DNA from: Tubiluchus corallicola
Taxonomy: Eukaryota > Priapulida > Priapulimorpha > Priapulimorphida > Tubiluchidae
Reading direction: 5' to 3'
DNA length: 64,000 bases
Assembly (NCBI GenBank): GCA_030141605.1
Contig: JAQGDQ010000002.1
Span: 3,044,942 to 3,108,941 of the forward strand
Both the position numbers and the translations under genes were made by a program. This document shows positions 36,501 to 50,965 of the stretch, piece by piece. Under the pieces are notes generated by a model, which saw nothing but the letters and a program-made list of their open reading frames with translations, was not told where the DNA came from and searched no databases. Position 1 is the first letter of the stretch. Every line of letters starts with the position of its first letter.

Positions 36501-39444
36501 TTGTTTTTGCCTGTTATGGCAGTAAGCCCACTAAACACCAACTGTCCAATAGATTTCCATGAATCTTTATGGAGAAGGTGGGTATTAAGTGCCAAAATGG
36601 GAATCTTTTCACCAGTTCCTTTTTTGGCAAAACTTGACCGAACACCACGTACAAAAAAAACATTCGTGAAACACTTTGTGAAGGTCTCAGAGGGAGTGTT
36701 TAGTACCTTTTTTGTTATCTCTATCTGGACAAACAACTACAGAGATCTACATCCTACAGAGCACAATCTAGTTTTATTATAGAAATCAGTTGCATCAATA
36801 TAACATATTTGCCATTTTTTTCTATTTTTCCATTTGTGCCATTTTTCTCCGTGCAATTTTTAAATACTTTTCCATTTCTGCCATTTCTTCCGGTGCCATT
36901 TTTACCCATGCCATTATTTCCCCGTGTCATTTTTTCAGTGCCACTTTTACTGCGTACCATTTCTGTCACTTAAGTGTCGTATTTCACTCGATTGTATTTG
37001 ATAACAAGTTAGACTCTGATACTGCCAGATTCCTACTTCAGTGCTCTCGTCAAGTTCTTTTTTTACTCAAAAATTAACAATAACCACAAACATTTTAAGC
37101 CCGTATTAACTCTACAAAGAAGCTGGGCAAACAACTCCATGGCAGATTTCATTCTAGGAACAGTTAGCCAGTAAGTCTTATTATGCATAAAGACAGCACC
37201 TCCTCAACATTAACAGTATAAAGAATATAAAAATAATATAAAATAGCATAAAACACTATAATAAATAAACAAAAATAAATTCTAGTTCTAAAAAATTATA
37301 ATTCTAATTAAGTTAAACAATTAAGTTAATTCTAATTAATTAAACGATAATTTTGGTCGTTTTCGTAAATTAAAATACAGTTAATGACATTAACAGTAAA
37401 ACTATTGAGTATTGATTATTTCCATTGAGACATCCAAGGTCTTAGTGGCTAGTAGGTATCAGAGATGCATGGATAGCATATTTGCAGACATGTCAATGTG
37501 GAATCTGCACTAATTTTGTGATTTTGAGTACCACGGATGGCGAATTTTTTTGTGGATATGCAGATCGCAGAATTTTAATGCCTGAATTGTAAATTTTACC
37601 CGAAATTGCAATGCACATGTAGCATAAGATTTTAACTGTTTACATAAAAACTTTACGGAATTTCACTAAAATATTTTGTTTGTAACAATAATGGTTTGCG
37701 ACATTGTGGTGTGGTGTGAGTTGTCGTTGTTGGTTTATGAGCAAAATTCTTTTGTTTAATTTCTCGCTTATAAAACTACTTTGCAAGGGTAAAAGTGATA
37801 TCCATGCATCTCCGTAGGTAGATGTGCAAGCAGCATGATCAACATTTTTATACTTTCATCACAAAAGGTTTCGGTGCAGTTTGTTGCTTGTACACACTGA
37901 ACTAGTTATAAGTTAATACTCATAGAAAATGAAATTTGAAAGTGCAAAGGAATCACTAGTAAATCCCAAAGAAAGCAAAAATGTTGAATACAAAAATAAA
38001 AGCAGTCAATGACTCACTTCCATTTCGTGCACGCGTGGAGGAAAGTATCTGTTGCTTGACAACTGACCACCTGTTAAGGATATTGAAGATTTCACCAAAT
38101 TCCAAACATGACCAACCTCAAAATGACCATCAACTGGAACAAAAATTGAATAATGCTTGGCAGCGAAGTTTAGCCATTGCTTGGTGACGCCTGTCCAATC
38201 TTTAAGACCTTTAAGAGCATCCAAGTGGCCCTGCCAAAAAAGCATCATCGAAAAAGAACTATCAGTAACAGCCATTTACTGATAAATGCCAGTTATTTCA
38301 GAGAAATATACCAGGTCCAGTATACTAGGTAATAGTGAAAATAAACATTATAAGACCTAATTTCACTATTTTCCTAACCGTTTCTAAGTTTTATATGCTT
38401 CACAAACTAAGCAATATACCTTTTTACCATATATATGCCATTTTTTGTCGAACAAAATCTTAAATTGTATCTAACACATTAATACGCAAATTTCTGAATG
38501 TGTGACATCAACGAAACAAAGAATAACCAATTGACATGCACAAAATTATTACTCACTGGGACACTGTATGATGAAGCAGAGTCTTTGCTCATTGTTGACA
38601 AGTTTATTGGCAGAAAGTATGACTTTATGGTAATCATCTGATCACTCAAGGAAATCTGTTGGTCATATTCAAATGGTTTCTAAAATACGAAAAGTTTGTA
38701 ACATAAATTTATGTAAAAATAAGGAACTAGTATAAAAGTGGTTGATGTTCACCACTAAAAATGTTACAATGTACTCTACATCTGAAAAAGAAACTTTTGA
38801 AGCTGTAATGAGAAACATTTGTAGCTGTAATGACAATTTTATTAATATTAATATCAATTCTGTTTCATTAGCTTTTCTATGTTTTTATATCACGAGGAAG
38901 CAACATTCTCTTATACAAATAAGCAAACTTGTAAAAACTATGGCAAAAATATTACCGTAACATTTTCTTCTCGTAACAGATGAGCAAGTGGCTCAAATTC
39001 TTCCAAACTCAAAACACCATCATCATTGCGATCATATTGTCGAAAGAGAATCAAGCCATCCAGACCTATGTTATTAATAATATCGGGGTTGAGACTTTTG
39101 TCTTGATGTCTGGATAAAGAAGTTGGACATACAAAAAAGAACATCCAGGAAACCATCAATAATAAAACAGTAAGTAAAAGAGGACAGCACAACTTCCAAT
39201 GTCTGAGTACATCACTATTTGAGAAAATCCTCGAGCCTGCGACATTATCAAGAGTTGAGTTTAAAGTATGTCCTTCATTTGTCCTTTTCACAACTGAAGT
39301 ACCTTCATTGTAGTCTGCTACAGTGTCTTTTTCACATGGGCAAAACTGGCTTGATTGTTGTGAGGCACCTTCTTCTGTAGACAGTGGCGAGTTTGTATGG
39401 CTGGCCTTTCTTTTTCGTACAACAAACTCTTTTGCCATATTCAT
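30557..39444 (-). CDS. SELENON: Selenoprotein N, selenocysteine-containing
   Basis: Nine exons in transcription order: 39444-38956, 38679-38557, 38230-38018, 36326-36202, 34886-34735, 34579-34332, 32312-32106, 31655-31480 and 30644-30557. They give 606 residues. A TM segment lies at about 86-106 and an EF-hand calcium loop at 138-149 ([12 protein letters not shown]). Then come the conserved blocks [32 protein letters not shown] and VEVDIG. The redox motif SCUG has Sec at residue 484, encoded by TGA 32213-32211. The block [12 protein letters not shown] follows, and the protein ends SSEQYP. In vertebrates this ER membrane glycoprotein senses luminal calcium, regulates SERCA and underlies a congenital myopathy. 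A second Met six bases downstream is an alternative start. Every intron follows GT..AG and phases agree. No SECIS was located. Confidence 0.96.
31777..31808. repeat. Perfect 14-bp hairpin in SELENON intron 7
   Basis: GTAAATGATAACAC, loop TCTT, then the exact reverse complement GTGTTATCATTTAC. It lies about 120 bases from the acceptor of exon 8. Function unknown; it could be a footprint of a palindromic transposon end. Confidence 0.75.
32166..32213 (-). promoter_or_regulatory. Selenocysteine codon and redefinition-element stem-loop
   Basis: On the minus strand the TGA (32213-32211) is followed by six bases and then GGGCGGACT, a 21-base loop, and the exact complement AGTCCGCCC (32174-32166). 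Nine G/C-rich pairs in an AT-rich gene, all inside coding sequence, match the position and form of the SRE described in vertebrate SELENON mRNA. That element promotes UGA decoding as selenocysteine. Confidence 0.85.
32648..32893 (-). other. Open frame inside SELENON intron 6, origin unknown
   Basis: A minus-strand frame with protein-like composition ([18 protein letters not shown], then [18 protein letters not shown]) sits between exons 6 and 7. I do not recognise it. It is probably the remnant of a mobile element or chance. It contains a perfect 10-bp hairpin (32792-32801 with 32806-32815). Confidence 0.25.
35190..35752. repeat. Degenerate hAT-like repeat in SELENON intron 4
   Basis: The left part is rich in TTCGAAATCGAATC-type words. 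The right end reads GATTCGGTTTCAAAAATT and closes with CATCCCTA, as in the hAT copies at 11-13 kb. The left end lacks a matching TAGGGATG, so the borders are approximate. Confidence 0.4.
36811..36962. repeat. Degenerate 14-16-bp tandem array
   Basis: Words of the form GTGCCATTTTTNCCC recur, with GCCA-like cores at 36838, 36853, 36880, 36895, 36910, 36926, 36940 and 36956, mostly 14-16 bases apart. Located in SELENON intron 3. Confidence 0.65.
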
Positions 39445-40577
39445 AACTAGAAGTTGTATGTGTGATATGTGCCGGCAATATTCTAAACAATAAAACAATT
39501 ATCAATTACACATTAAAAAAACAAGCTGTAGGATGACAAGCTGTAGTTTGATTTCTTGTCAGCAAAGCCACATGGTAAATCAATTACAATTAATAATACA
39601 ATAATGACACAGACTGACATGAACTTTCTGGTTAAAGCTGAATGCAGTGTTTGCTGTAACAGTCAGTAGTATAACCCCATTAATTAATTAAAAGGCTCAG
39701 TGCCAGACTGACAATGGCCGGATATTCACAACAAGAAAATGTGGTACTTTTCTAGGAGACGTTCTAGCGATTCGGAATCAAATCTCAACGACTGGTGTCA
39801 GTTTCAAAAAAAATAAATAAATAAATAAATTTTATCTGAGGTGTCTCGGTAAGCTTGTGTTGTTAAAGGAGTACAAGCACTTTGCTTACAGTAATAACTA
39901 TTATTATATAATTTACTAAGCATATTTAAATTAAATCATCATTTAAATAAGAGAAGTTTGAATGTGCATCATTAAGAACTACTTATTTAAAGGAAAACAG
40001 GATGATTCTTCATATCACATCTCATTTTGAAGTATGGTAAAAACTATTTTAACAACTATAATACGGCAAAGCATTTCTGATAATTAAATAATAATAATTA
40101 AATTACATATCAAATAATATAATAATTAATTAAATAAGAAATGTGTTTATGATAATCACAACTATTTCGATATAGTTTCAGATAAAAAGCTTTCAAATAA
40201 TATAGGTGTGTAAATGCATATTGTGTATAAAAACAATGGTCCATAACCATTTTTGTGCACGGAAAGAGTTGAAATCCATTTTATAGAACAACTGAGTAAT
40301 GTTCATTTTATGCAAACTAGTTTGCAATCATATTGCAAAAGAAACACTCTGAGAGTTGATCACTCTCAACACAAAGAAATAGTTTTGCAAGCATTCTGGG
40401 CTTTTATTCATGGAATCCCATTTTGGAAATCTTTTAGGTGCAACAACTGAAAGAAAGAAAATAATGACTCTTTTGTTAGTACGGGCATAGAAGTTTGTGC
40501 TACATATTCTCAATAATGACTGAAAAACTTCTGGTTAGTTTGTTTCAGGTTGTATTTTAAATTATGATATCAGAGAT

Positions 40578-41006
40578 TAGGGCTGTAATGATAACCCTAA
40601 GTTATGATACAATACATATCACGATACTAACCTCATGATACACATTGAATTAATGTTTGCAGGTTTTAATAAAAAACTATTGATTTAAAATATGCTGGTG
40701 CATTTTCTAGTCCACATTTGCTGCAAGTCATTTTAGATACTTATAAGCAAAAACGTAATTAGCCTATTATGCATTATTATAAACACATTGCACCTACTTA
40801 TCAGGTCTACCTGTGTCAAGGCTAAGCTGCCTACATATATGCTGCACTGATTGTTACGCTACAGCTTAAATTATTTTACACTGTTTTTAGCATCGGACAG
40901 TCAAGTTTGTGTTAAATATCAATGATTCACATTATTGCGATACTGGTGCAATTTGACAATACGCATATCGTTACAAAGGGTATCACGATGCATCGTTACA
41001 GGCCTA
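40578..41006. mobile_element. hAT-type MITE, 429 bp, with exact target duplication
   Basis: The element runs from TAGGGCTGTAATGATA to TATCGTTACAGGCCTA-like ends. The identical octamer TCAGAGAT flanks both sides (40570-40577 and 41007-41014). No coding capacity. Confidence 0.85.
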
Positions 41007-41433
41007 TCAGAGATATTATATCCGTCTTTGAACAGCCACTGCATTAGTATGATAATTACATAATGGAGTCTATACTCACTAGAACAGAATGAAAAGAAAC
41101 TGAATTTAAAAAATTTCATAGAAAACATGAATAAAAAAAACAGTCTCTGCAACAAGCGCTTGTCATCTAGCAAATTATACCAAAGCAGAACAAAAATTGT
41201 GTAATAATTATAGATTTCTCATAGACTTTCCAATGGGTTTGTTCCAGGAATTCATCACAAAAATATAAAAGAATACAAAAAATTAATAGTCTGACTACAG
41301 GAAACCTGTTTTTAAAAACAGCACTTGAGTCATAATAATCAGTTAATGGCTCAAGTTCAAGTTCATTAACAAATGTATTCACTGCATATCACATCACATT
41401 TTTTGCATATACAAACTGATTCCAGCAAGGCCA

Positions 41434-42063
41434 ATGGCCATTCAAGGTAAGGGGCTACATACTGAGGATTTTATTTTTCAGGCCAATAGACGCGTTGGAA
41501 TGGTAAAACGCTGCATTTTATCACTTAGGGCAAAAGTTCTTGTACCACTTTATAAAGCTGTAGTTAGACCAATACTTGAGTATGCATGTATTGTGTGGTC
41601 ACCACAGTATGTTACTCTTAAAAATGCCTTAGAAAGAACTCAATGGAGGTGTATCAGTCTGGCCTCTGATATTCAACTTGATTCTGAATCTGCTCTTAAA
41701 CAACGCCGTGATACTATAGATCTTATTAACTGTTATAAAGTCATTAGTGGTAGTTCTATTTCGCGCAGCGACAAATTTTTTTCTAGACCACTACGTGATT
41801 TGCGTGGACACAATTCTAAATTATTTGTACAATGTTCTCGCACTAATATCAGAGCCCATTTCTTCTCTTCTCGTGTTGTGGGCACTTGGAATTCATTTAA
41901 TAGTGAAACAGTTGACGCATCAAATCTGTCGCAATTTGTTGAGGAGAGACCGTCAATAACTGCGTTATGGTTAGGTCTCTTAAACTTCGCAAACAAGATA
42001 TTACCTGTTCATCATCAAGCAAGACGAACCATCTTTTCAAACAGACATTATTTTAATAAGTAG
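41434..42063 (+). pseudogene. 3' end of a non-LTR retrotransposon reverse transcriptase ORF
   Basis: The frame contains ANRRVGMVKRCI, then VPLYKAVVRPILEYACIVWS, then a Gln/Arg-rich ERTQ stretch, LKQRRDTIDLINCYKVI and a C-terminal RTNIRAHFFSSRVVGTWNSF. This order is typical of the region after the RT domain in CR1/Jockey/Rex-like LINEs. Homology starts near 41480 after a TTTTTCAG. The catalytic RT motifs upstream are absent, as expected for a 5'-truncated insertion. The tail beyond about 41960 is less conserved. Confidence 0.8.
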
Positions 42064-42150
42064 GTGAAGTGATTATCAAAGTGTAAAAAGACGTGCATAT
42101 TCTGTGGTCCATATTCTTTGTGATTATCGTGTATTTACTATGCGCAAAGT

Positions 42151-42365
42151 GTATCATTTTACTAGGGCACTACTCGCGACCTCGCCCTGTACATCACTCG
42201 GCTAATGTAGCATCTTGCCACTTGCCAGTTTCATTTTGCCAATGTATCATTTCGCGTTTTCTGTCGTTCGCTAGCGTATTTTTCACCAGTCCATCATTTT
42301 GTCAGTCTATTATTTCACCAGTCTATCACTTTGGCAATCAGACAAGGTATCACTTTGTCATCTAT
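42151..42365. repeat. Degenerate 16-bp tandem array, unit TATCATTTTGCCAGTC
   Basis: TCAT-type anchors occur at 42213, 42231, 42247, 42264, 42279, 42294, 42310 and 42326, spaced 15-18 bases. The copies share TTTTGCCAGT-like cores with drifting flanks. The reverse complement, GACTGGCAAAATGATA, resembles the unit of the 61-kb array. Confidence 0.75.
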
Positions 42366-42529
42366 AACTTTTCTAGTTTTTTACTTCGCCCATACATATC
42401 ATTTTGTCTGTATATATTAGAAACAACGTGATAACCATTTGAGCAGTGGTATCCAGTCTATCAGTTCGCTAGTGTATTATTTTATCATTATTTATTGCAT
42501 ATACATTTTTTTACTAGACTATCATTAGG

Positions 42530-42850
42530 GGTGAACATAGAAAGTTCGAGTTAGATTCGAACATTCGAATTCGCTTCGAGCCTAAAATATCAGATTCGAG
42601 TAATTCAGCACTTCAACTACGTATGTTTTTTATCATTAAAAGGCTTGAAACGTCATGCAATTAGCACAGTTTAGCTGCAATTTTTGTGCCCAATTTTTAA
42701 ACAATTAAATTATTTGTGGTTTTACTGCAAAAACAAAAACTAGTAATATGCATTATTTTTGTAAGACCGCTTTTTACCTGTGGTTTAAAAACTTGTTCGA
42801 AAATCTTTCAGATTCAATTCGAGTTTGATTCGATTCAAATAAGCCTTTCC
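42530..42850. repeat. hAT-like remnant with TTCGAA-rich ends
   Basis: It begins TAGGGGTGAACATAG followed by TTCGAGTTAGATTCGAAC. It fades near 42840 after ATTCGAGTTTGATTCG, which lies partly in inverted orientation. The right terminus is missing. Confidence 0.45.
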
Positions 42851-43369
42851 ACAGTTCCAGCAATTGCCGATGATCGTGAAAAGGGCAAAAGTTAAGTGTA
42901 CCAAACAACACATCTAGGTACACTTGACAACGCCTCGCAGCCCATGCTATTGTAATAGTGTAATTCAAAAACTTTTCATCTGGTGTCATCAATTCTTTTT
43001 TCTGCTGTTACAATATCAAATTATAACAGGTGAGTGACTAGATGACCTACGGTCTTTCCACGCCCCATCTCCACGGATAAAGTTATTTTTTCATAAAATG
43101 CAAATTTGTGACACATTTGGAGAAAATAAATGTCTGTGTCTATGGATGATCCCAAGCAAGATCCCACGCAGACTAAGGCATAATTAAGTAAAGTCCAAGT
43201 AAAGTGACTGACGTTACTCGACTGGGCTTTGCTTTACCCACATGTCACGTGAGGATTGTAGCTTAAGACGTGTTGCTGTGGTACACTTAACCTTTGACCT
43301 ACTGCAACTGCGCGTGCGCACAACGAAAAGGCTTATTCGTCTTCTGGTAGAGAATGCTCACCCCCACCT

Positions 43370-43580
43370 ATCATTTCGGCAGCATAGGTATAACTCTGTG
43401 TATATTAGAAATAGAGCATCGTTTTGCCCGTGCATCATTTTGCCAGGGCACAATTTCGCCGTATATAGTGACAAGTATTTAAATGTACATAGCATCAGAA
43501 GTAATTCTATACATATTTTAATACTTGTACACTTTGGCAGTGTATTATTTCGCTAGTGTATCGTTTTGCCAATCTATCAT
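43370..43580. repeat. Second block of the TATCATTTTGCCAGTC-type 16-bp repeat
   Basis: Three consecutive 16-base units, GCATCGTTTTGCCCGT, GCATCATTTTGCCAGG and GCACAATTTCGCCGTA, start near 43426. More units occur near 43370 and 43530-43575. Confidence 0.7.
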
Positions 43581-45059
43581 CACCTGTTTATCATGATGCT
43601 CTTTGCATCCGATGATATTTGAGGCTAATGGATATTGCTTAAATACACGTTTTCATTGAAACATTTGAGCAAAGCCAATCACAAAGGCAAGTGGCACATT
43701 TCTAGATCCCCATGAAGTACAGAATTGATGCGTCATGCTAAAATTGCCAGACGGTTTCTGTTTGGCCAGAAATTTGCGATAAGTAATTAAAGTTTCGCAT
43801 ACCCAAATAATAACCATTCAGAAAATTAATGTTATTTTTGAAGAGCTGCGTACAGCTTACGATTAGTGAACTAGTGAACAAATAAAGGTAACCGAGATGA
43901 CTAAATTTGGTATTCTAGCAATAGAGGTCACATGCCGTGTTACCTTTAGACAACTCTTTACCAGTAACCCGAGATACGTAAAAAGCTTATTTTTGTGTTC
44001 TTTTTCGGCGCCCTCTGGACTACAGTCTTACAACTTTTTGTCAAAAGTCGAGTGCCTTCTTTCTAATCCTGTCTCTGGTTTTTATGAGAGTGATATTCTT
44101 TTTCTCTTTAATTTAAAACATTGCTAATTTTGAGGAAGCTAGTTCGAAATAACTTTTCCCAGACATACCCGAATTTTAAACTGCTAAACAAAACAAGTTA
44201 TACACACATGACAAAAATCGAAAACCAAGAAAACGCCGGAATGGGCGTATTTTTATCTATCACAATCTTCCGACTATTGCAAAAAGTCTGTATAGGACCA
44301 TAGAGATGAAAGGTATTATATCTTCGGGCCTTTTCAGCTAAGTAAATGCAGCCTAGTAAATATCTGGTGGGAAACATAATTTCTTTAGAAACTTATGTTC
44401 TGATGAAACAAAATGGTAAACGTACAAAATGATACAATGTGTAAACGTTTTGTAAATAGGAGGAAGCTATAGAATTTTGTATTTATAAAACTGGATTAAC
44501 TTTTTTACCAATTTTAGTTGTTAAATGTTTATGTAAAGTTGGGTTTATGACATACATCAGTGTTTGATGTTGTTTTTTGTTTGGTAATGTCCTACGTACC
44601 ATCTTACATTTATACTTGTTTTGTCTGGTACTTTGTAACTAATGACCGTATAATTTGTTAGTGTACTTTCACCCAATAAATTAACTAAATTATCTATAAG
44701 GAAAACAGATAAGGTTTTCGAACGATACCGCTTAGAGTGAGTGTCGAACTAATCAGAACTCAAGGCGGCCCCACCATGCCATACAGCACGCTGTTATTGA
44801 TCTCTATTACCTTTTCATCACTGCAGAGCTCTAGATTATAACTGCGGGCAGGAACGCCGTTTCACCTGAGCAGGTGTTGGGTTTCATGCGATCATGACAA
44901 ACACAGCAGAAGAATAATCATGGACGCAGCAGTTCACATGAAATTTAAATTTCGTTTTGTACTAATAATTTATTTTCGTGAAAATGGAGAACGGAGAGCC
45001 TGAAATTATACGTGATGGCTGCTTATATAATGTGTGATTGATTTCGGTCGTACAACGCA

Positions 45060-47090
<2,031 letters not shown>

Positions 47091-49990
47091 ATTTGAACAA
47101 TGTCATGATTTTAGTATAATAGTCAAACATAGCATTGTGTTATAATTATTATTTGCACATTATACTTAGCCAAGATGTTCCGTCCAGTTAAAGCTGATGC
47201 ATGAAGTGTATTTAGGACATGAGTCTGTTATAATTTGCGAATTTTACTTATATAGTCCGTAAGAATAACTCAATAAATTCCGTCCACAAAACTTTTGTGC
47301 TTATTTTGTTAATCATAATAAAAAGAAACTTTAATTTGATGCTGTTTTGATTATATTTATGAATGTACAATGGAAAAAACTTTACGTGTTTTTGTATGTC
47401 TTTACGTGTTGGCTCTTTGCCTCCAGCAACAAAACAGAACTAAAACTTGTAGTTCAAATCGTTCGTTCTTAGTAGTGTATTTCGGGGAAGAAAAGAAAGA
47501 GATAAGGGTGAGATAGAAAGAGAAGCATACTGTTTTGCAAAATTGCTCCCCGTAGTTTTAAAAACATGGCCAAAGTAGGACGTGTTGTTCGATGTTTACG
47601 TTTTCGATTTCGTTTTTGAAAGCTGAAAATTGGAAGGCAAGAAGCTCTTTCTTATGGTTTTTCCGAATTAATTCCCGGCGCTCGAGATCTCGAGGCAAAA
47701 TTTGTGAGCACCAATTTTTTGACATGGATTTTTACTTTCTTCAGCCTCGATAAATGCTATTTTTTCAGCATTGCTGTACACAAACTTTGGTTAAACGTGC
47801 TGACTTTAAACAAATGCACTTGCTCCCGTGTGTGCGGCTCGCTACAATAATTTGCATAATAGAGTAGGTCAGCAAAAAGCAATTAATATAATTACATGCT
47901 ATCTAGAGAGTAAGCAACTGAAGTTATCCATGACACAGCTTACTTCACACAAAGTTCATGTGTGCGTCACACAGCTTTGTTGCATACAGATTTTTTGCCG
48001 TGTGCTAATAGTATAATAGGGGTACGACCACAGTTATAAATGTAAGTTAAAACGAGAGAAGACGTGAGTTTGGCCTTAAGCTTGATTTTATCGCAGGTAC
48101 ATTAGGAAGGGCTTTTACTATTGTCATGAAAATACATAAACTACTTGTTGCACGACTCCAGGTTTGCGACGGCTCGATGGCGATGTGACAAAAATGTCAG
48201 AAATAACATAACAGTGTTCCTTTGTTTTGCATTTATTACAGTGGTTGTTATTTAGTCTTTATTTTGTACACTCATTCTGTTCGGCAAAAAAAGAATACGT
48301 TTTCCTTCCATGACCTTTAAGCCTTTTACGTCAGGTATACACAGAAGATTTTAGGATGACCAACAGATATTAACTCCTAATGAGCAGTTCGTATTTTTAA
48401 ATGCATCACAAGATGTAGAAGTTATTGAAATTAAATGCCATATTGGTCCACAAAATATTTGAAGATAGGCCCGATTGAGATAACTCAGTGCATGCCTGAT
48501 TGACTGACTAATTGTAATACATATGTAATTTTAAATTTATAATATATATGTATGTTGCTCTGTTGTATACCACTTATATGTGGTTTCTTTGTTCAGATGT
48601 ATAATGTTTTTAAGTCTTGTTTCTTTGTCTCTTGTAATTGTTTTCCTTAATGGTTAAATAAATAAATATTAGCATCATTGGCTTTTGATCGCAGAGTATG
48701 CCGTTCGCAAATCACTATCTTTGACCTTATATTTGGATTTTTCTTCTGCATGAGTAAGTTTTAGCCATCTAGGCAGTAAATCAGTAACTAAGATATTAAC
48801 ACTGATGTTTTTCTTAGCTACCGTTTCCATAGCCCATGAATGAAAGATGAGTTAGCGAGAACGTCTAAATGTTTAAATAAGGAATGCCTAATTAACCATA
48901 ATTAAATTAGATGTATGTTAGTTACATGCATGACAACACATCTTTCTGCACGTCCGCCAATGCAAGATTATTTCTTTGCAATCAACTGCTAAGTCACATC
49001 GTAGGCCTGATGCCCTTACATCAAATTTACATCACTCCATGCTCTCGTAGTTCTAGGAAACCAAAGATTCGACATTTGAAAGTGAAATAATCGTTTCGAG
49101 AAGATAGCAATAGTCGGCGCTGCTTCAATTTCGTTGGTGAGTAGAAGTTAAGTAATATTTCTAAACGAACGCATATACTACCCCTTTCAATTAATATATC
49201 TTTTAATAATCAATTTCCAAAAAGATGGATTTTTGTGCTGTACATCTTGCATCAGTAATTGAGACTGTTCTCTTGCTGTACAACTATCTAACTTGCATAT
49301 TACCACTTGAGCTATCTCTAAAAGAATGTTATTGCCATGTACGTATATTATAATTATTCGCTGATAGATTTAATCATTTCCTATAATTATGTGTCGGACA
49401 TCTTATCACTTGTTTGGGTACTTTTGATACTTTTGATATGACATTGCATTGTTTGCAAAATCTGTAAAGAGGAACTTTATAGATTTGGCAAACCTGTATA
49501 TTGTTTTGGCTTGAAAGACAGTAGCAGTGCTAATGTTCCTTACTCAAAATTAATAAGAAAGCCAAAAATTTTATAAATCAATATACTAACCATTTTTCTG
49601 TTCTGCAGGCATCCCTTGGCGTATACATGGCTATAAGAATTCCTCAAATATAAACATCAAAATGTTGTAAAACGCCCAGTACATTTTACCACCTGATTCA
49701 GTGTTCACCGTGTTTATTTCTGATATGAAAGGACTTCATCCAGCTTGTCCAGACCTTGCTTGCCCACAGGTCCTGAATGTGAAACAGGCGATAAAACTCT
49801 CGATGGGTTATTATTTTATGAAGGATATGTGCAGACCATTTTAAAGCTTCAAAATAGTAATGGTTGGGTTATAAATGCATCAAATGTGTCAATAGTTTTG
49901 ATATTTACTGTACTTTGTGTCTTTTTTAAAGGATAAACGGAATTTGACACAAAAAACACATAGTAGCAAAACGACAATAGTATAATAAGA
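47091..49990. other. 2.9-kb spacer between kelch and RING genes
   Basis: An AATAAA at 47272 is the likely kelch polyadenylation site. The rest is AT-rich with no supported gene or element. A TGCAG at 49604-49608 could end a 5' UTR intron of the RING gene. Confidence 0.55.
47272..47277 (+). terminator. Polyadenylation signal of the kelch gene
   Basis: AATAAA about 180 bases after the stop codon. Confidence 0.6.
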
Positions 49991-50965
49991 ATGGGATTTG
50001 GAGTGCACAGATTTCTAGCAAACGTTGACCAGAATCTTCTATGTGCTGTCTGTAGTGGTGTCCTCGAGGAACCGGTGCTGACTCCATGTGGTCACGCTTA
50101 TTGCTTAGTGTGCTTGGAGACGTGGCTTTCATGTCAAAATCGAAACAATTGTCCCGAATGTCGACAGGAGCTAGAAATATTTGATCTACGACCAGTGCAC
50201 TCTTTGAGGAACCTCATCAAGTCGATGACGGTGGAATGTGAGAACGTGGAACGTGGATGCAAGGTGGTGACCAAATTGGAAAACATGTGCAATCATGTTG
50301 ATGTGTGCGGCTACGTGCAGGTGGAATGCGAGGGATGTAGCGCAGTGGTTCTCAGATACGAAATGGCTGCACATCAAGCAGACTGCGTGCAAAAAGCCAT
50401 ACAGACCCATAATCGCCGTCATGACGGTTGCCCAGATTCAGAGTCGTGTAGCAGGGAATCGCGAGGAAAAATCTCCGACTTGGTACTGCGAATGGCAACC
50501 CTTGAGGTTGAGGTAAAGCGACTTCGGAGAGAATTAGAATTAGAGCAGTTGAAGTGCAAGAGACTGCAGAGGGAGTTGAAGAGGGCAACGGAAACATTGG
50601 AGCAAAGGCAGGAAGAACAGCAGGTTTGGGATAGTCGAGTCCATCCTGCTTATTATGATGTTGACTATAACTACGGCAGCACTCCACAATCTATACCTAT
50701 ATTATCTAATCTAATTTCGCGATTCATTGATACTAAGCCTCCGTACATTGATGCCAATCGTATATTTGAATGCATCAGGAACTGCTATGAGAAGTATGGC
50801 AGAGGCGAGGAAAGCTTTGAAAGAGATGTCCACATGTTACTAGCTACAGCAAATGCAAGTGACTGGTTTACTGACAATCAGCGACTAAGTTTTCATTGCT
50901 GGATTCAGAGCATTGCCAGATATAGACAATATTCGCAAAATCTAAATTATCCTGCAAGATACTAG
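49991..50965 (+). CDS. RING / TRAF-type zinc finger E3 ligase, NRDP1(RNF41)-like N-terminus
   Basis: A single open exon of 324 residues. The N-terminus MGFGVHRF...VDQNLLCAVCSGVLEEPV closely follows RNF41/NRDP1. The C3HC4 RING uses C18, C21, C33, H35, C38, C41, C54 and C57. A TRAF-type zinc-binding segment spans about 82-131 (CENVERGCKVV to HQADC), and a strongly charged coiled coil covers about 160-212. The C-terminal ~95 residues (IPILSNLISRFIDTKPPYID...WFTDNQRLSFHCW) do not look like the USP8-binding domain of NRDP1; I do not recognise them. The predicted role is a ubiquitin ligase whose coiled coil mediates oligomerisation. Start ATG 49991 is the only Met that keeps the conserved N-terminus. 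AATAAA at 51766 may be its polyadenylation signal. Confidence 0.88.
   Translation: MGFGVHRFLANVDQNLLCAVCSGVLEEPVLTPCGHAYCLVCLETWLSCQNRNNCPECRQELEIFDLRPVHSLRNLIKSMTVECENVERGCKVVTKLENMCNHVDVCGYVQVECEGCSAVVLRYEMAAHQADCVQKAIQTHNRRHDGCPDSESCSRESRGKISDLVLRMATLEVEVKRLRRELELEQLKCKRLQRELKRATETLEQRQEEQQVWDSRVHPAYYDVDYNYGSTPQSIPILSNLISRFIDTKPPYIDANRIFECIRNCYEKYGRGEESFERDVHMLLATANASDWFTDNQRLSFHCWIQSIARYRQYSQNLNYPARY

Larger units (their letters stand above)
39445..45059. other. 5.6-kb spacer between divergent SELENON and kelch genes, mostly repeats
   Basis: The spacer contains a hAT MITE (40578-41006), a LINE fragment (41434-42063), 16-bp-period arrays (42151-42365 and 43370-43580) and a hAT-like remnant near 42530. 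The flanking genes point away from each other, so both promoters lie here. No other gene is supported. Confidence 0.6.

Noticed and set aside
36489-36782. Overlapping frames on both strands in SELENON intron 3
   Set aside because: Neither shows similarity to SELENON or another family, and SELENON exons join in phase without them.
43897-44303. Two overlapping frames of 60-76 codons
   Set aside because: No conserved motifs, no splice support and composition typical of non-coding DNA here.
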